Under the pieces are notes generated by a model that had not been told where the DNA came from, did not search any database, and was given only the letters and a program-made list of their open reading frames with translations. The translations under genes were made by a program, and so were the position numbers. Of a DNA stretch of 64,000 bases, positions 36,301-51,300 are shown piece after piece. The stretch is from Phalacrocorax aristotelis (taxonomy: Eukaryota; Chordata; Aves; Suliformes; Phalacrocoracidae), in contig NC_134276.1 in NCBI RefSeq assembly GCF_949628215.1, forward strand, positions 34,211,226 to 34,275,225, read 5' to 3'. Within the stretch, counting starts at the first letter, position 1; every line of letters starts with the position of its first letter.

Positions 36301-39300
36301 ACTGCTATTGTCCAGAGTGCTCTTCTCAGCATGTTCTTTTATTAGATTAGCTAGAGTAGTGTTCAGATACACAGCCAGCTAATAATATCTTTCCTGTGCG
36401 TCTTCAGGCATTGACTCAAATAGTAGCATCACAACTTTAGAATCTACTCAGTCGGAACTGGCAGAAAAATGAGACTTGAGGAAAAACTAAAAGAAGAGGC
36501 ACCTGCCATCTATTTTTTGTCTTACATGTTACATTGCAGTGTAAGATACAGGACTTTATCTCACATGCACACACAATGGAGACTGCTAACACTTGTGTGT
36601 CCTACCACTATTCTGCCTGAGTATTTGCAACCTTGCAATCCACATATGACAAGCATGAAATAGACAGATTTTCAAAAGATAGCAAAAATGACTCACAAGG
36701 TCAGAATGACTGTAGTCACTAAACTCAACTCACATCAAAAGAACTTCAGAGAATGCTGGAGCAGGCATGTGAGAACAGAAAAAGTGAAGTACTTTCTTCT
36801 TCATGTTAAGAGACTTATAAACCATAACAGGGAAGGAACGTATGAATACAAGGATTAAACCCAACAGTTTCAAATAAAAACAGAAATGGAGAAAAGTCTT
36901 CTCAAACTGCCTTCTAGTTTATGAAAGCATGAAGTCCACTTTAAGTGTCTGAACTAATGTACAGGAAAACATATTTCTGAAATAAGTCTAAATCAAACAT
37001 GCCAACCTCCAGAAAAGTAGCAGAGAGGATATATTTCAACTTGCCCAAAAGACATTTCCCAATTTTCTGGTTTGTTTTAAGAATGCAAGACTTCCAACTC
37101 TTGAGATTGAATACAGGTACTACACAGTTACACAGGCAAAAGGAAAACAAAACTAGCATTTTTATTCTGGGCTTGAAAGCGAGAGGCCACTCTTAGGAAA
37201 ATTCAGCCCAGGTACGATCAGGACTGACCTCTCTAGGTACCTTTCACGCTCTAAGCACCACAGGTGCACATATGCATCTAAGTTTGGGAGTCAATTTAGT
37301 CATACTGACTTCTACTTCCTGGTCACTCCCCTTTTCTCTCAAAATCATGATCTGAGCTTTGGAAAGCACCAAGTTGAAGACTCAATACTAAATTCTGGAA
37401 CCGAGAGCAAGCTTTTCCTTCCTTAATATACTAATATGCATGTTAAGTTGTTTTTAACAGATCTTAATTATTAAAAACATACTAATAGCATCATGTTAAT
37501 GCTTTTTCATATGTTATCAGGTCACAAAATAAAAATTTTTGGTAATTTATTGTTCCTATCAACCTCATCATTAGAGACAATGCCTATATATCTGTTAAAT
37601 CAGCCTTTCAGTAGCCAGGTGATGTTAAAATAATTCCTTGGTAGAAGATTAAAAAAAATAGGTCAAATGTAATGAATGACAGATTATCATGTGCAGTTTG
37701 GTGTGTAGCTCACAGGAAAAATATTTTTGTATAAAATCATAGATACAAGTTTCTCTTACATGTTTGTGATGGAAATACTCTGGTCGGTACACATACCAAA
37801 ATTTTGACCCTTCCCTAAGAGACATTAATTAGAATCACAGAATCATTTAGGTTGGAAAAGACCTTTAAAATCATCAAGTCCAACTGTTGAACTAACCCTG
37901 CCAAGTCCACCACTAAACCATGGCCCTAAGTGCCACATCTAAACATCTCCTACGTACCTCCGGGGATGGAGGCTCAATCACTTCCCTGGGTAGCCTGTTC
38001 CAATGCTTGATAACCCTTCTGGTGAAAAAAATTTTCCTAATATCCAATCTAAACCTCTCCTGATGCAACTTGAGGCCATTTACTCTTGCCTTATCTTTAG
38101 TGACTTGGGAGAAAAGATGGACACTCACCTTGCTACAACCTCCTTTCAGGTAGTTGTAGAGAGCAATAAGGTCTCCCCTCAGCCTCCTCTTCTCCAGGCT
38201 AAACAACCCCAGCTCCCTCAACTGCTCCTCTTAAGACTTGTACTCTAGACCCTTCACCAGCTTCATTGCCCTTCTCTGGATACGCTCCAGCACCTCAATG
38301 TCCTTCTTGTAGTGAGGGGCCCAAAACTGAACACAGTACTCAAGGTACGGCCTCACCAGTGCCGAGTACAGGGGCACGATCTCTTCCCTAGTCCTGCTGG
38401 CCACACTACTCCTGATACAAGCCAGGATGCTGTTGGCCTTCTTGGTCACCTGGGCACACTGCTGGCTCATGTTCAGGCAGCTGTCAACCAACACCCCCAG
38501 GTCCTTCTCTGCCGGGCAGCTTTCCAGCCACCCTTCCCCAAGCCTGTATGTAGCGTTGCATGGGGTGTTGCGACCCAGGTGCAGGACCTGACACTTGGCC
38601 TTGTTAAACCTCATAAAATTGGCCTCAGCCCATCGATCCAGCCTGTCCAGATCCCCCTCTAGAGCCTTCCTATCCTCAAGCAGATCGACCCTCCCACCCA
38701 CTCTGGTGTTGCCTGCAAACTTACTGAGGGTGCACTCAATTCTCCTCATCCAGATCATTGATAAAGACGTTAAACAGAACTGACCCCAACACTGAGCCCT
38801 GGGGAACATGGCTTGCGACTGGCTGCCAACTGGATTTAACTCCATTCACCACCACTCTTTGGGCCTGGCCATCCAGACAGTTTTTTACCCAGCGAAGAGT
38901 ACGCCCATCCAAGTCACGAGCAGCCAGCTTCTCCAGAAGAATGCTGTGGGAAATGGTGTGAAAGGCTTTACTAAAGAGTAGGTAGACAACATCCACCACA
39001 GCCTTTCCCCATCCACTAACTGGATCACCTTGTCACAGAAGGACACCAGGTTAGTCAAGCAGGACCCACCTTTCATAAATCCACGCTGTCTGGGCCTGAT
39101 CCCCTGGTTGTCCTGTACATGCTGGGTGATGGCACTCAAGGTGAGCTGCTCCATAACCCTCCCCAGCACCAAGGTGAGACTGACAGGCCTATAGTTCCCC
39201 AGATCCTCCTTCCGGCCCTTCTTGTAGATGGGCGTCACATTTGCTCACCTCCAGTCACAACTGGGACCTCCCCAGTTAGCCAGAACTGCCGATAAAATGA

Positions 39301-42300
39301 CAGAGACTGGCTTGGTGAGCACTTCTTCCAGCTCCCTCAGCACCCTTGGGTGGATCCTAAAGCTTAGTTCTTTAAACTTCTAATTTCTCTTTGGCCACAT
39401 ATTAAATTTGATCTATAAAACCAAAAATAAGAACACCTAAAAATGAAACAGTTTTATTTCACTTTCTTTCTTAATAGTTTTGGTTGCAGTTGCATACAGA
39501 ACAAAAACATATTTCATATTTAATTAAAACCTAAACTTCCTACTGATAGGAAAATGTGCATTTGCTAGCAAAAACAACCTGAGGCAGAACACCAAACACC
39601 AGAATATTAAGTTAGAAATTAATTTACATGAGGAAGTTCTCAGAAAGATTCAATTTATAGACAATTAAGTACTAAGTAAAAAATGTTTGAAAAAAAATAT
39701 TTTTCACCAAACAAAAATCCTGCAATTGTATCCTCTTTAGAATAAAACTAGGAAAACAACTTGTGGAACAAGTTAACTCAGCTTTGGTTAATACTATTTT
39801 ATTTATGGTACATGCCCAGACCAGACAGGCTCTCTTTGACCTCTCAGGATTTAAATAATGATTTTCCTCAACAGCAAATCCTCATTATTATTGAGTGGCA
39901 AATAAAGTAGTAGCAGCTGGTGTATCGCAGCAAACAGAAATCAAGCAAATCCTTCCCCTTCCCCACCACCCACCAAATCCAAGTACTTACGAAGACAAAA
40001 TCTCTTGTAGCAGTGTCATGAAAGTGAAGATCAGACACCTCTGTTTCAGAAGCTGCCAGCCACTGGAGTGCTGCTCTGAGCTGGGGGTCCACTAGATTAG
40101 GTTCCAGATCAATGTTTGCTATTGCTACAGTCTTTCGTATTTGCGCCAAACCTAGCATTAAAATAAAATCATCAAATCTATAGCTTCAAATTGTTTCAAA
40201 AAAAGTCTCTGTAGTTCATTGTTTAGACTATATTAATTTTAAAACCTCAATTTAGACCACACAGATAATATGAAAGGAAAAAGTCATGCTAGTCTGAAGT
40301 GTTTCTGCACTTCCACATAAGGAAGTACTGTTTATCCCATTTACAACTGTATGCAAACATAGCTGAGTATTAAAAGATGTCTAAGCTTTAATGGCAAGGA
40401 ATTTAACACAGCCTTTCATAAACCGAACAGCAATGGCTCTCACATTGTCCATCAGTCGTCTGTTTCCAACTGCTGGTTTTTTGCTATGCCTTAATCTATT
40501 AAATTTTTAAAAAGTGTGTATTTCAGAATATTCCTTCCTGTACAGGCAGACTGATCAGACTGCCCCTGAGTTTTTCCAAAATATAGTGCTGTTTTTACTG
40601 AGGCCTTTCCAGTTTTTCAACACTTCCTTTACAGCATGGGTTCCAAAAAATTAATACAGTATTGAAAGAACAGTTGCATTAATAACACAAACTGCAGTAT
40701 TGTCATCCTCTGTTCCCACTCTGAATTTCTGTATCCAGCTATCACTGTAATTCTTTGCCATACCCTCAGAACCAACTAAGCATATGTGTAGTGCTCTCCA
40801 TGTTGTTCTTGAAGTCTCTGCTCCCAGACTACTGGACGTAACACTCTAGAAACAAGGAATATATTGGCAGTGAAAACATATATTCATCTGCAGTTGACCT
40901 CAATCTCACTACTCTTCCAATCAAGCTTATGAAAACTGAGGTACGCAAAGTATTCATTCCTAACTGGCAAAGTTAAGCAAGATGGGATAGATTCCTTCAG
41001 GAGGTAAAAGACACAGAAAATTAACTAGCAGTACTGTCAACATAAGTGTACTTTTGATGGATAACGGAATATTTGTCCAGAAGCCCCAAAACGTAACATC
41101 TTTATAAGAGAAAGAACCAATTGTAAAAAAATTTATGACACTTAGTGGACGGAAAGCACTGTGGTAATGTATCACTGGGAAATTTTTATATATTTTTTTA
41201 GTTTTAGAAAATAGATGTACATTTTGTAATAACAAGGCTTTGTTTCAAATTCTTTGGTGAACAAGGTGCAGCCAGCTTAGAAAAGCCAAACATTTCTAGG
41301 GACGACCTGAAGAGGACTTCCAAGTGTGCAAGACCAGGTACACAGGTTTTCTACCTAGAATGCTATTTAAATGGTCCTACAGTGAAAGTAACAGAGAGCG
41401 CCTTTTCAAAACAATAGTGAGATGGTGAAGAAATTAAACCGGAAAAATTTATCTAGGAAATCCTTAATACCGTATAAAGCAGTATGTTGCACTCCAGCAG
41501 ACACCTAAACTGTGTAAAGAAATAAAATCAAGCACTATTTTAGTGGAGCAATTTGAACATTTGAGATGCTACAACTTTTTTAAAGTCAAGACCAAAAGAA
41601 ATCAATGCTGTATTGACAACTTATATGAAAGCTATATTGCAGAAAATACTTTCATTATAATTATTTTCTGAGGAAAAATACTAAATAATTTAGTTTAGTT
41701 TTATTTCCTTATTACGTTAGAGTCAGATCTGATTAAAAAAGAAATAAAATTAAGAGATGTAGTTAATGTCCATATATTTTTCCAGGAGTTAAAAACAAGG
41801 AAAAAAAAAAATACCACCACACATCTTTCTGCTTACAAGACTATTTGAAGATGTGCAGCATGGCTGAATATCCTCTGTAAGTGGGTAGCAGAGGTTTCTT
41901 GAAATGCTTATTCCATCTTCAGAATATACCCACCAGAAAGAAAAGCTCTGTGTAAACTTGCTCTAACATCAGCTCGTCTTTAAATCAGGCTCATACACTG
42001 TGTATTGAGGCTGTTCTCATTTGAGAACAGTGTTCTCTGGCACTTCGATCAGACTAGAAGCAGTGCAGAGATCTTCTACAAACCTGAAAGCTGTAGCAAG
42101 ATTCTGGATAGACCCTATTTTAAATTTCACTACAAAGTGATTATAGCAAATGTATCGAGACCAAGTTTTTTCACTGTTTCTCATGACTCCTCTTCCAAGG
42201 TTAATATGTCCAGTTTGAGTAACTTCTTTGGTATCTCGAGTATCACCATGCAGATATATTGCCATAGCTCCTTATCAAATGTTTTACAAAGAATTAATTC

Positions 42301-45300
42301 TACACATACAAATTTACACTTCCAACAAGCTGATCAGAGTTCGCTACCTTCTGTTATTAAGTACATGTGTGAGCATCAGAGACTAGCATTTCCCAAAGGC
42401 TGTAAATTTCAGTGCATTAAGAGGTGTACTAGGGTATTAATCTAAGAATATATTCTGACACTTGACTGACATGCATTATGATGAACAGGGATAACAGGGT
42501 TGTCACCTTGTTTTGCAGACAACAGAAGTAAAGAATTGACAAAAATAATTAATGTAGAGCACACAGGTCAAGAACAGTAGTATATGCTGGAACTGACATT
42601 ACCTTCTACAGCATCCTTGGAGTCCTCATCCTTATCTTCTGTTCCATCACTGTATTTTAAAATTCAAATCAAAATATTAATACAATCCAATATATGCACA
42701 ATAAATGTAGCCAATCCTAAGACTGTAATGAAGGTTAAAGGACAAGAAGATCATGAAAGAATTAAGAAGCGATCATGAAAAGAAGCTTTGCTTCTCACAC
42801 CATTTCATGTTGGAAACATGTATCATGAACTTCACAAGATTTGCTCTTAGGAAAAGAAGGAAGAAGGGAGAAACAAGAGAATGGTGTTAAAAAGAAAGAT
42901 TGTAATATGAAGATATTTTAAAATAAGAAGAAAACCTATTTATTTTAATAAAAGGAGGGCAGTTTAGTTTTGCTTCATTATGTGAAAAGGTTGAGCCATC
43001 TTATGTCACAGGTATGAACAGCTATAGGTTATTCAAAGGTGTAAGTCATAAGTGTTCTACAAAAATCAATTACCAAAGAATTTTGAGTTTCTACAAGCTA
43101 AAGAAAAAAAACCAAACAAAACAAACCAGCAACCCTGCAGGAAGCAAGCTCTAGTCTGCACGAAAAAGTAAATCTAAAGACTTGTAAAACTGCAAGCAAG
43201 AACATGCAAAAAAGGGACCTTTGATTTTGCAAGCAGAACACATTCATCAGTTCAGCACAACAAAATTTAACCATTCAGTATGGATTAATTAATGAAAAAA
43301 ATCATATTGTGATTAAGTGAGAAGAGTGTGAATAAGGTATCAGTATAAAAAAAGGCACCGTATTTTTATTTTCCAAAATGATGATTTCATGCATTAATTA
43401 TGAGGAACCCATCTGGTTTATATTTCTCAACTCAACCAACCTGTCTGATGTTGGAAAGGATAAATTCTCCTCATACATATCCCCTTCTAAACCAAGACTG
43501 CTCCAGCTACTGCTGTTACCATTACTGCCAGGAGAAGAAGAGAACACAGCTGAACTAGAAAAGAACAATAGCTCAAACTAGAACCTTCATTTTCCTTAGA
43601 GCTGTTTTGTCAAGACATTTAATGCAAGACCACTGAAACTTCCTAAACAGGCTTGCTGGAACAAACATGATTGTCAGTGCTATTCAGAGCAGCAGTGTGC
43701 AGAATAATGCAAAACTGGTAAGTTTCAGTACACAGGTGAAAGTATTAATTTGTACTCATTAATTCTTCAGATCAGTGCTAACAGTAATTCTGTCCTCAGG
43801 ACTAAGCACATTGCTCATAGCTTATACGAGCTCAACTATTTCAATATGATGACTCATAGCAATATGGATTACAACTATAATATTTGCTTAAGGACTAGCC
43901 AAGAGTTCATAAAATTATACATTGTGAAGACAACTGCACAAATAAAATTCTTCCATCTCATTCCATAAGTCCAGTAATGATCTCCAATAGCCGGATGAGC
44001 ACTAATTCTAAGAGCAAATACATTTTTTTAAATTCTGAATATTGTTCTACAAGCTTATCTTTTATAAATAGGGGATTTTATAGATCAGTGAAAACAATAC
44101 CAAAAAGGTTACTTCACTCACAGTTCATAAACATACTTAATTTATTCCATTACTACATTCAAGCCAATGTGAATAACCGAAAAAATTGAGATGTCCTTAC
44201 ACTGGTACACTTTAGGCATTGTAATTAGCAAAGTTTGTTAAGCCTGTGCTTATGTACAAGACTAAGCTATTCATGTGGTTAAATCTCTGTTCCCCACCTT
44301 CATACCTCCCCAGAGCACATCTGGAAGCCTTCCAAGGACAGGATTTCAAGATAACCAGCCTTCTTTGAGAAAGCCAGACTGTCTACTACAGATGGTATGA
44401 CAAGCCGTGAAGCAACTCCAGAGACCAACTGCTGCAAGAAGATGCTTTCTTCACCTAAGTTTTGTGTGACTGTTAGAGCTCTTCTTTTCCACTCCTCCCA
44501 CTCAAGGCAAATAGTAAAATTTAAAACCACAACTGGTGGAAAGAAACATCTCGAGAGATAGACATTCATCTCTTTCAAGAGTCTGCCAGTAACAGCATCA
44601 CCTATCAGTGTCCTTTGCTTTCTAGTATGCCTGCTTGGATCCTAATTTCAAAACCATAAGAGCAGGTTAGCAAGCCTGCAATATGAACACACCCTAGCAG
44701 GGGTGGATATTAAAAAGCAGCAGATGCTTCATTCAGCACATAGTTGCTTATTTAGACTACATGTGCAAAGAACAATCAAGCAATTCTCTCATTATGCAAA
44801 AAAAGAAGAAAATTAAAGAGCAGAAGCTTCCAAAGAAACCAACTTGATTTGCACAGAAAATGCAAACCTGGTCTTCAGAACATTTCTGAAGCTACTGTGT
44901 GAGACTATCACAGTATATATTAAGTATTAAATTTGGTTTGAATTACATTATAGAGAAGATTTAAACACAGCCTATTGATGGTAACATTTTGCACTCAAAC
45001 AGCCCCTTCCACTGAGAGTTATAGATGCATAACTCTGCCCCAGTTCTCAGACTAAAGGAAAAGTATTTGCAACCTAACAGAATGACCTCATGCACACTAA
45101 CATTCTGATTAGGTAAGAGATTAATATATTTTACAGAGGTCTAACTTAGGCTGAAAAAAGATCTATTTAGCCACATGATTACAACGCATAGCAAGGTATA
45201 AGACTTTTTTTTGTAATGTGACCTTTATTTTGTTGTAAGATGCCAAATTAACAGCCTTATAATTAAAGTCCTGCCACCGCAGAACAAGCAAAACGGGCAA

Positions 45301-45353
45301 AAGCATTATAATGCCTCATGAGTCAGCAGAAGAATTAAAACAAAAGCTTTTGA

Positions 45354-45395
<42 letters not shown>

Positions 45396-48300
45396 GAGAG
45401 TATATATTGGAACAATAACTCAGATCACCTGCTTTGAGATTCTGCATTATGTACATACAGTCAAAAGCAAGATGTTTCTGCTCTGAATTATAACCCAACC
45501 TGGATGCTCTGATTCATCCCCTGGAAGAGCCTATGTCTACGTCTATGCCCACACCTATACATTAACTATAGAGAAAGCTTAACACTCTTATTTCTAAATA
45601 TAAGCTGCTACTGTTAGGCACGCAAAGCAGATGATACAAGCGCTCCCCTGCATAACTAACTTTACCAAGTCTGCTAAAGAACTTTTATTCCTATTTCCAT
45701 TCAAATGGAACTGCAGGGATCACGCTTTGACAATTCTTTCCAGGTTGTCTTGCTTCCTTGTTTACAGATAGTTTAATCCTCCGTGAAGTACTGAAGTACA
45801 ATTTTTATATTGATCTGAGACATAAAGGGCATGTACTGTTTCAACAGAGCTACTATAAAAAAATGTCTTTTTTTTTCCTGAGGTAAAGCAAAACAAGGTA
45901 AATTGAACTAGACCACTGTAGCTTGTATTGTTGTGTTGTGACTGTGGTCCTGTGTTCCAAAAAAATTTCAACTACTGTTAATGATATCTCTAGGTTTATT
46001 ATTATGAGGATAATTTCCAAAATGCCAGGTAAAGGAGTCTGAAGTACCAGTATCCATCAAATACTGCAAACAGCCTGGAAAATACTGGAGGAAGGTAGTG
46101 GTCCTCCTCCACTAAGTAAAACTTGCTTAATGTTCACTACATCAATTATATTGTACCAGCACTACAAACAAATTGGTCTAATGATACCTAGTACCTCAAA
46201 GATGGTACAAGCAAGGCTGCTGGCAGCTTCTGAGACACAAGAAAGCCACTTGCATTAAGAAATAGCTGCCAGGGGAGCAATGATACCTGATAGTACATTT
46301 AAACGTTTCAAACTGACATGGTTTACATATAATCAGGACAATATTTTAAAACAGATGGCCCTAAGGAAAAAAAACCCACGACCAAAAAGAGGACAAAACC
46401 CCCCAATCTTTCAACTGTTTTAACTGCATAATGAATGTCCCCTCTATGACTGAATGGCATTTTCCTGTTTAATAAAACAGGTTATGTTAAAAGGAGGACA
46501 TAAAAGCAACACGTCTTCATCACTGCCATGCAATTTTTTCTTCCCTTAGACACTAACACTGTTCCACAAACCGTGTTATTACTGAATCTTGTTCTGCTAC
46601 AGAAGGTCTCCCCAACCCCAGATCCTGTCACCTCCACCTGCAAAACCTCAGCAACACAAATGAACCCATGCACTGTTACCAATCCACAGTTCGTTTTGTA
46701 AAACTAGCTGATCAGTTTGTACATGCCAGTTTCTTCTGCCAACACCTTGCTATCCAAATTATGCCTCTCCTTCCCTGAGTTAAGTGCTAATTTGGGTCAT
46801 TCCTCCTTTAATGAGCCGAAGATTTTCTTGCAAGTTATAGAAATTACTTTCTTTATCATCCCCAAAACAGATTTAAATAAAAAAAAACACAAACCACCAA
46901 ACAACAAATACAACATGAGCACTACAGGTCCAGTGATTTTTTTTTTCCCCAGCGTCAACTAATCTATATTTGTTCACTATTTGTAACTGCCAATATGCTG
47001 AATATTCTTCCTTATACTCTGAATTTCATCACGTAAGTCCAGCTCATTTTAACTCATTCAACAGGTGATATTTTACTAAAATAATTTTCAGGCAATGTAT
47101 TCTCTTACAAAATTATTCAGTTGTATGTGTGATAAATTACAGTAGTGGTTTGATTAAAATAGTTAGGCAAAACATGAAAAATACTGTAGACATTTAAGCG
47201 AGCAGTTTCATTTTGGTACCAAGTAACCTATCTGTACATTACACAAGGAAGCATATCTCCCATATTTTCTTTAATCTCAGTGATGCTGGAAGTACTAACT
47301 AAAAAGTAACCTCTCTCCCCCATTTCTGCTCTTCTTCAATAGAAATGCTGAACTTTCTACAGTAACATAAGTGGTATATCAATTATAAAAAACTAAGTTT
47401 GCTCATTCCTCATATATTCCTTATATAGAAGCTGGGGCCACAACTCTCAATATAGTTTTCCTGGCAACAGGCAGAGACACTGCAGATTTTTAAAATTCCC
47501 ACTCCAATCTTTGTTAGTTATTAATCAGCAATGGGAATTGTAGTGAGAAGCTCTGTGGAAAACATTACTACCCTGAGCAGGTAAGTTCCAACGTTACACA
47601 CCTGTAAGCTCACTGTTAGTAAATACGCCACTAGTATCAGTTAGAACAGCTTATAAATTCAAGTCTCCAAAAACCAAAACACAGCTGTTAAAGCTCCTCA
47701 TGCAAATTAAGCTTGTATTACTTCCTTTCAAGAATAGATGAATTTACATAAAACACATTCTCAATTATTAAGTTTTAATATTTCAAAGCACAACTTATAA
47801 ATGGTACTTTCTAGCTGTATTTTATACATTGTGGTTGTTTTTAACGCACTTGCATCTTTTGCTAATACTTAAATTATATATGTACACTTTTACTCGATGT
47901 GACTCCCTGACATCAATGACAATACATACTCCATATATTTTTCGTAGTGTATAGAGTGAACATTTGTGGGCAACAACATTTTGTAAGAAAACACAATCAT
48001 TTTTAATAAAAAAAGGTATTGTGTATTGAAGACAAAATAACCTCTTCTCCCCCAACCCCCAGGAGAAAATGACTTGATGCCAAGTTAGCCAACATCAAGA
48101 AAACTGTTTAGCTATACTAACATGTTTATAGTTACCTGTCACTGAGGTGAAGAAAACTGCTGTTCTCATCAGGATGTTCATCTTCAAAACTTAGATTGGA
48201 CCAACTCCCAGTGCTATCATCACCAATACTAAGACTCATCTGCTGGCTAACAACAGATTCAACAGAGTGAAAGCCTTCTCTTCCAACAGAGCTAAACAAA

Positions 48301-51300
48301 AATTTAAGACAAAAACATCACTGCATTTCATGTCGATCTGTGTTAGTCCATTCACAGTAATTTAACACCATTTCAAAGACACTAAATTCCAAGAAAAGGG
48401 GGGGGGGAATCCTTCTCACCACAAGAAATGGAGCAACCAAATTAATTTTATATTTCAACAGGTTTAGGTCAGGAATTGCTATCTGGAATTCTTTCACTGC
48501 AAGACAACGGGAACGGCACAAATAATTCTCTCATTTGGAAGATTATTTACTATAAAGCATAGAAGGCATTGTAGCCTTACAGACTGTATATCAAGGTACT
48601 CTTTTCAAGAAGACTTACCATTTTGGAACTCGTTCACCATAGGACAAGTTGGCTATCATCCCCTGCCTGCTTTCTGTACAACCAGCTAGGTGGTCTGCTA
48701 TTGTAGGCAAAGTGCTTAAGTACACACTGGTGTTTAAAATACAAGGATTCTGTTTTTTTAAAAAGGTCTTTCTGAAAGACTTGGCTTCCTGCTTCAAGAA
48801 AGTGTAGCAATGCATGACTTGTACATAATTTTTCCCTCAGGAAATAAATTCAAATTTTTAAAAAAAAAAGAAATCAAGCAGGCATGCTCAATAAAACAAA
48901 GTCTTCGGAAGACACATAAAAAGATCCAGTTTGCTAACTTTGAAGAAGTCTGAACTCCTTATAAAAAAGTTACAATATGAGAACATGCAGTTAGGAACTA
49001 CGTTTCAGGAGCAAACTGTGATTATCTACATACAGATGAAATGTTAGACAGTTCAAGAAAAACGGTCACCCTACCACCAGCGTAGCAAACAGCCACAGTA
49101 ACATTCACCATGTAAAAAGCCAACCTTAACCACATCACTGGCAACACTTTGCTCCAGTGAGCAAATTTGTGCAGACAAATACGTAGCTTGAATTGGAACC
49201 CATCTGGGTAATACAATTCCGATTTCTTCCCCCATTTTTCTTTAGTTATAAACAGCACTAGCAGCAGTTCTTTTCACCACACAAGGCAGCTTCTCAAGAA
49301 ACACATGCATTACATACCATACATTAGGTGACAACATAAGAAACATTTACAAATTTTGTCATAGTAAAACCCTAATATCACCTCCCTGTCACAGATATAA
49401 TAATAAACAGTATCTCTTTGAACCCTGCATTTTATTGCTGTCATATTCTAACTAGAATTTTTTAATAATATTTTTAAGAAGTGATGCAGAAACAGCTTCA
49501 TCTTTGATACTGCAGGTATAGAAAAACATCACCACATTGCTACTTTTTTTTTTTTTTTTTTGCCACACAGTAAGGGGCTCAGCCCTGTTGTGCAGAGCCA
49601 CAATAAACATCTTACAAGCACTTCTATGCTGCTAGTATGTATGTTTCATATCAAACCCCGAAAAATTTAGTTCAGTCCCACTGTGGTCTTTAGCCACTGA
49701 ACATATAAAAACCAATTTTATTATTCATGCCTGAATCATGATCACGCATGACATGAACCATATTGTGCATGATGTTGCCCGTCTAGAAACCAGGAAAAGA
49801 AACCTGTAGCTAGTGTGAGGAATTCACACACACACACAAAAAGTAGGAAAATAAATATTACTATAAATTGGGGAAAACAACATGGTAAAGATTGCTCTTG
49901 TGTCTGAAGAAGAGATTTCAAGTCACTCTGGTAACTGCACAGTCTGCTTTAAGGAACAGTTGCTGTTTGCCGCAAAGTTACTGTGGCACATATTTCCTAT
50001 TTATAGACCTATTAAAGCCTTTCCTAAACACACAAAAATTTGAATGTCGGTTCCTTGTCTATTGTATTACTATTTTATAATCACAGAATAAACTGAAGTG
50101 TGTTTTAGGTTTTTTCTTTCAGCAAGGGGTTGTGGGTTTTTTTCCCCCCAATAATAATGACACTATCACAAGATAGCCGTAATCAAAATAAAGCCTTCAT
50201 ACTATAAAGCAATGGCTAGTTTGGCCAGTACCAGATGTTGGTCCTACTGACAAAAGCAAAAATAAGTTACTTTCATTTATTTAGCACAGAAGAGGAAATA
50301 CAGGTTGGGAACAAACCTGGATTCTGTCATGGTTCACAGATCAACAAAGCCTGTGAGGTCTACTATTTTCTACTGTAGATAAAAATAACATTTCAAGTTG
50401 AAATAATGAGTTCTACTTATTAGTCACCTACTGGAACATATGCATGCTGATACACATAGAAACCTTGGTTTCAAGCTCACACAGGTGGAAAAAAGGCTTT
50501 TTTTTTTTCCTAGTTCTGCATCACTTAAATACCACCAGAAGAATACAAAGAAAACATGCAGAACATAAAGCATGTAACTCTTAAAACAACAACAACAAAA
50601 ATTCCTTCTGAGCACATATTTGTATTAACAATCCTTTTTCTGGTACAGAAGGCTAAAAATAAGAGAAAATTAATATTACCTTATGTTAACTGCCTGACCA
50701 ATATTAGTCATAGCTGATGTCATTATTTCAGTAGTAAGGCTTTCAGCAAAACTCACTCCATCTTGTCCAATACCACTGTCAGCTGTCAGACTTGTGTAAC
50801 TCAGCTCTCCTTCTGCTTTCTCTACAGCTGCAGTAGCCCCTTTGTCAGAAAACACTGTCTTCTGTTCTACATCAACATGAATTTTAGGAATATCAAGCTG
50901 AAACACTCGTGATTTCTGACAGGCACCACCTAATCCAGAATGAAGAAAATGCCTCCCTGGAACGGAGGATTCTTGTGCAGGTGGACGGTGAGGCGTACTT
51001 TCTGTACAGTACCGATGCTCCTTCATACTGCAGCATCTACAGACAGTTCCAGAAAAAGGAGACAGTTTCTCAGTATATGAGAGCCTATCCCCATTTTTTC
51101 TGTTCTCAGCCACATGGAGAACAGCAGACTCTAAACTCATTTCTAGAGTATCATCTGCTACTTTCCTAGCATATTGTTCTATAGCTTGAATTATGCCTTC
51201 GCTGTAGCCATTTTCATTTAAACTGCCTGTACTATGATACAGTTTATGATCTGGGGAGAAAGGAAGAAATGTCCTAGAAAAGCTTGTTTTAATAAGATCC

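Larger units (their letters stand above)
43525..48135 (-). other. AKAP11 intron (4.6 kb) with cryptic exon-like frame
   Basis: Contains the exon-like open frame at 44306-44641 and the (TA)n tract at 45360-45397. The rest is unremarkable AT-rich intron. Confidence 0.8.

Noticed and set aside
38231..38845. 204-codon minus-strand frame
   Set aside because: It is CR1 ORF2 sequence inside the intronic LINE, broken by frameshifts on both sides.
42005..42445. 146-codon plus-strand frame
   Set aside because: Antisense within an AKAP11 intron, with no recognisable motif or splice context.
50676..50681. In-frame stop directly after the giant exon (ending NIR)
   Set aside because: The TAA is created by reading through the GTAATA splice donor. 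The transcript is spliced to the exon at 48291, restoring the conserved [10 protein letters not shown].
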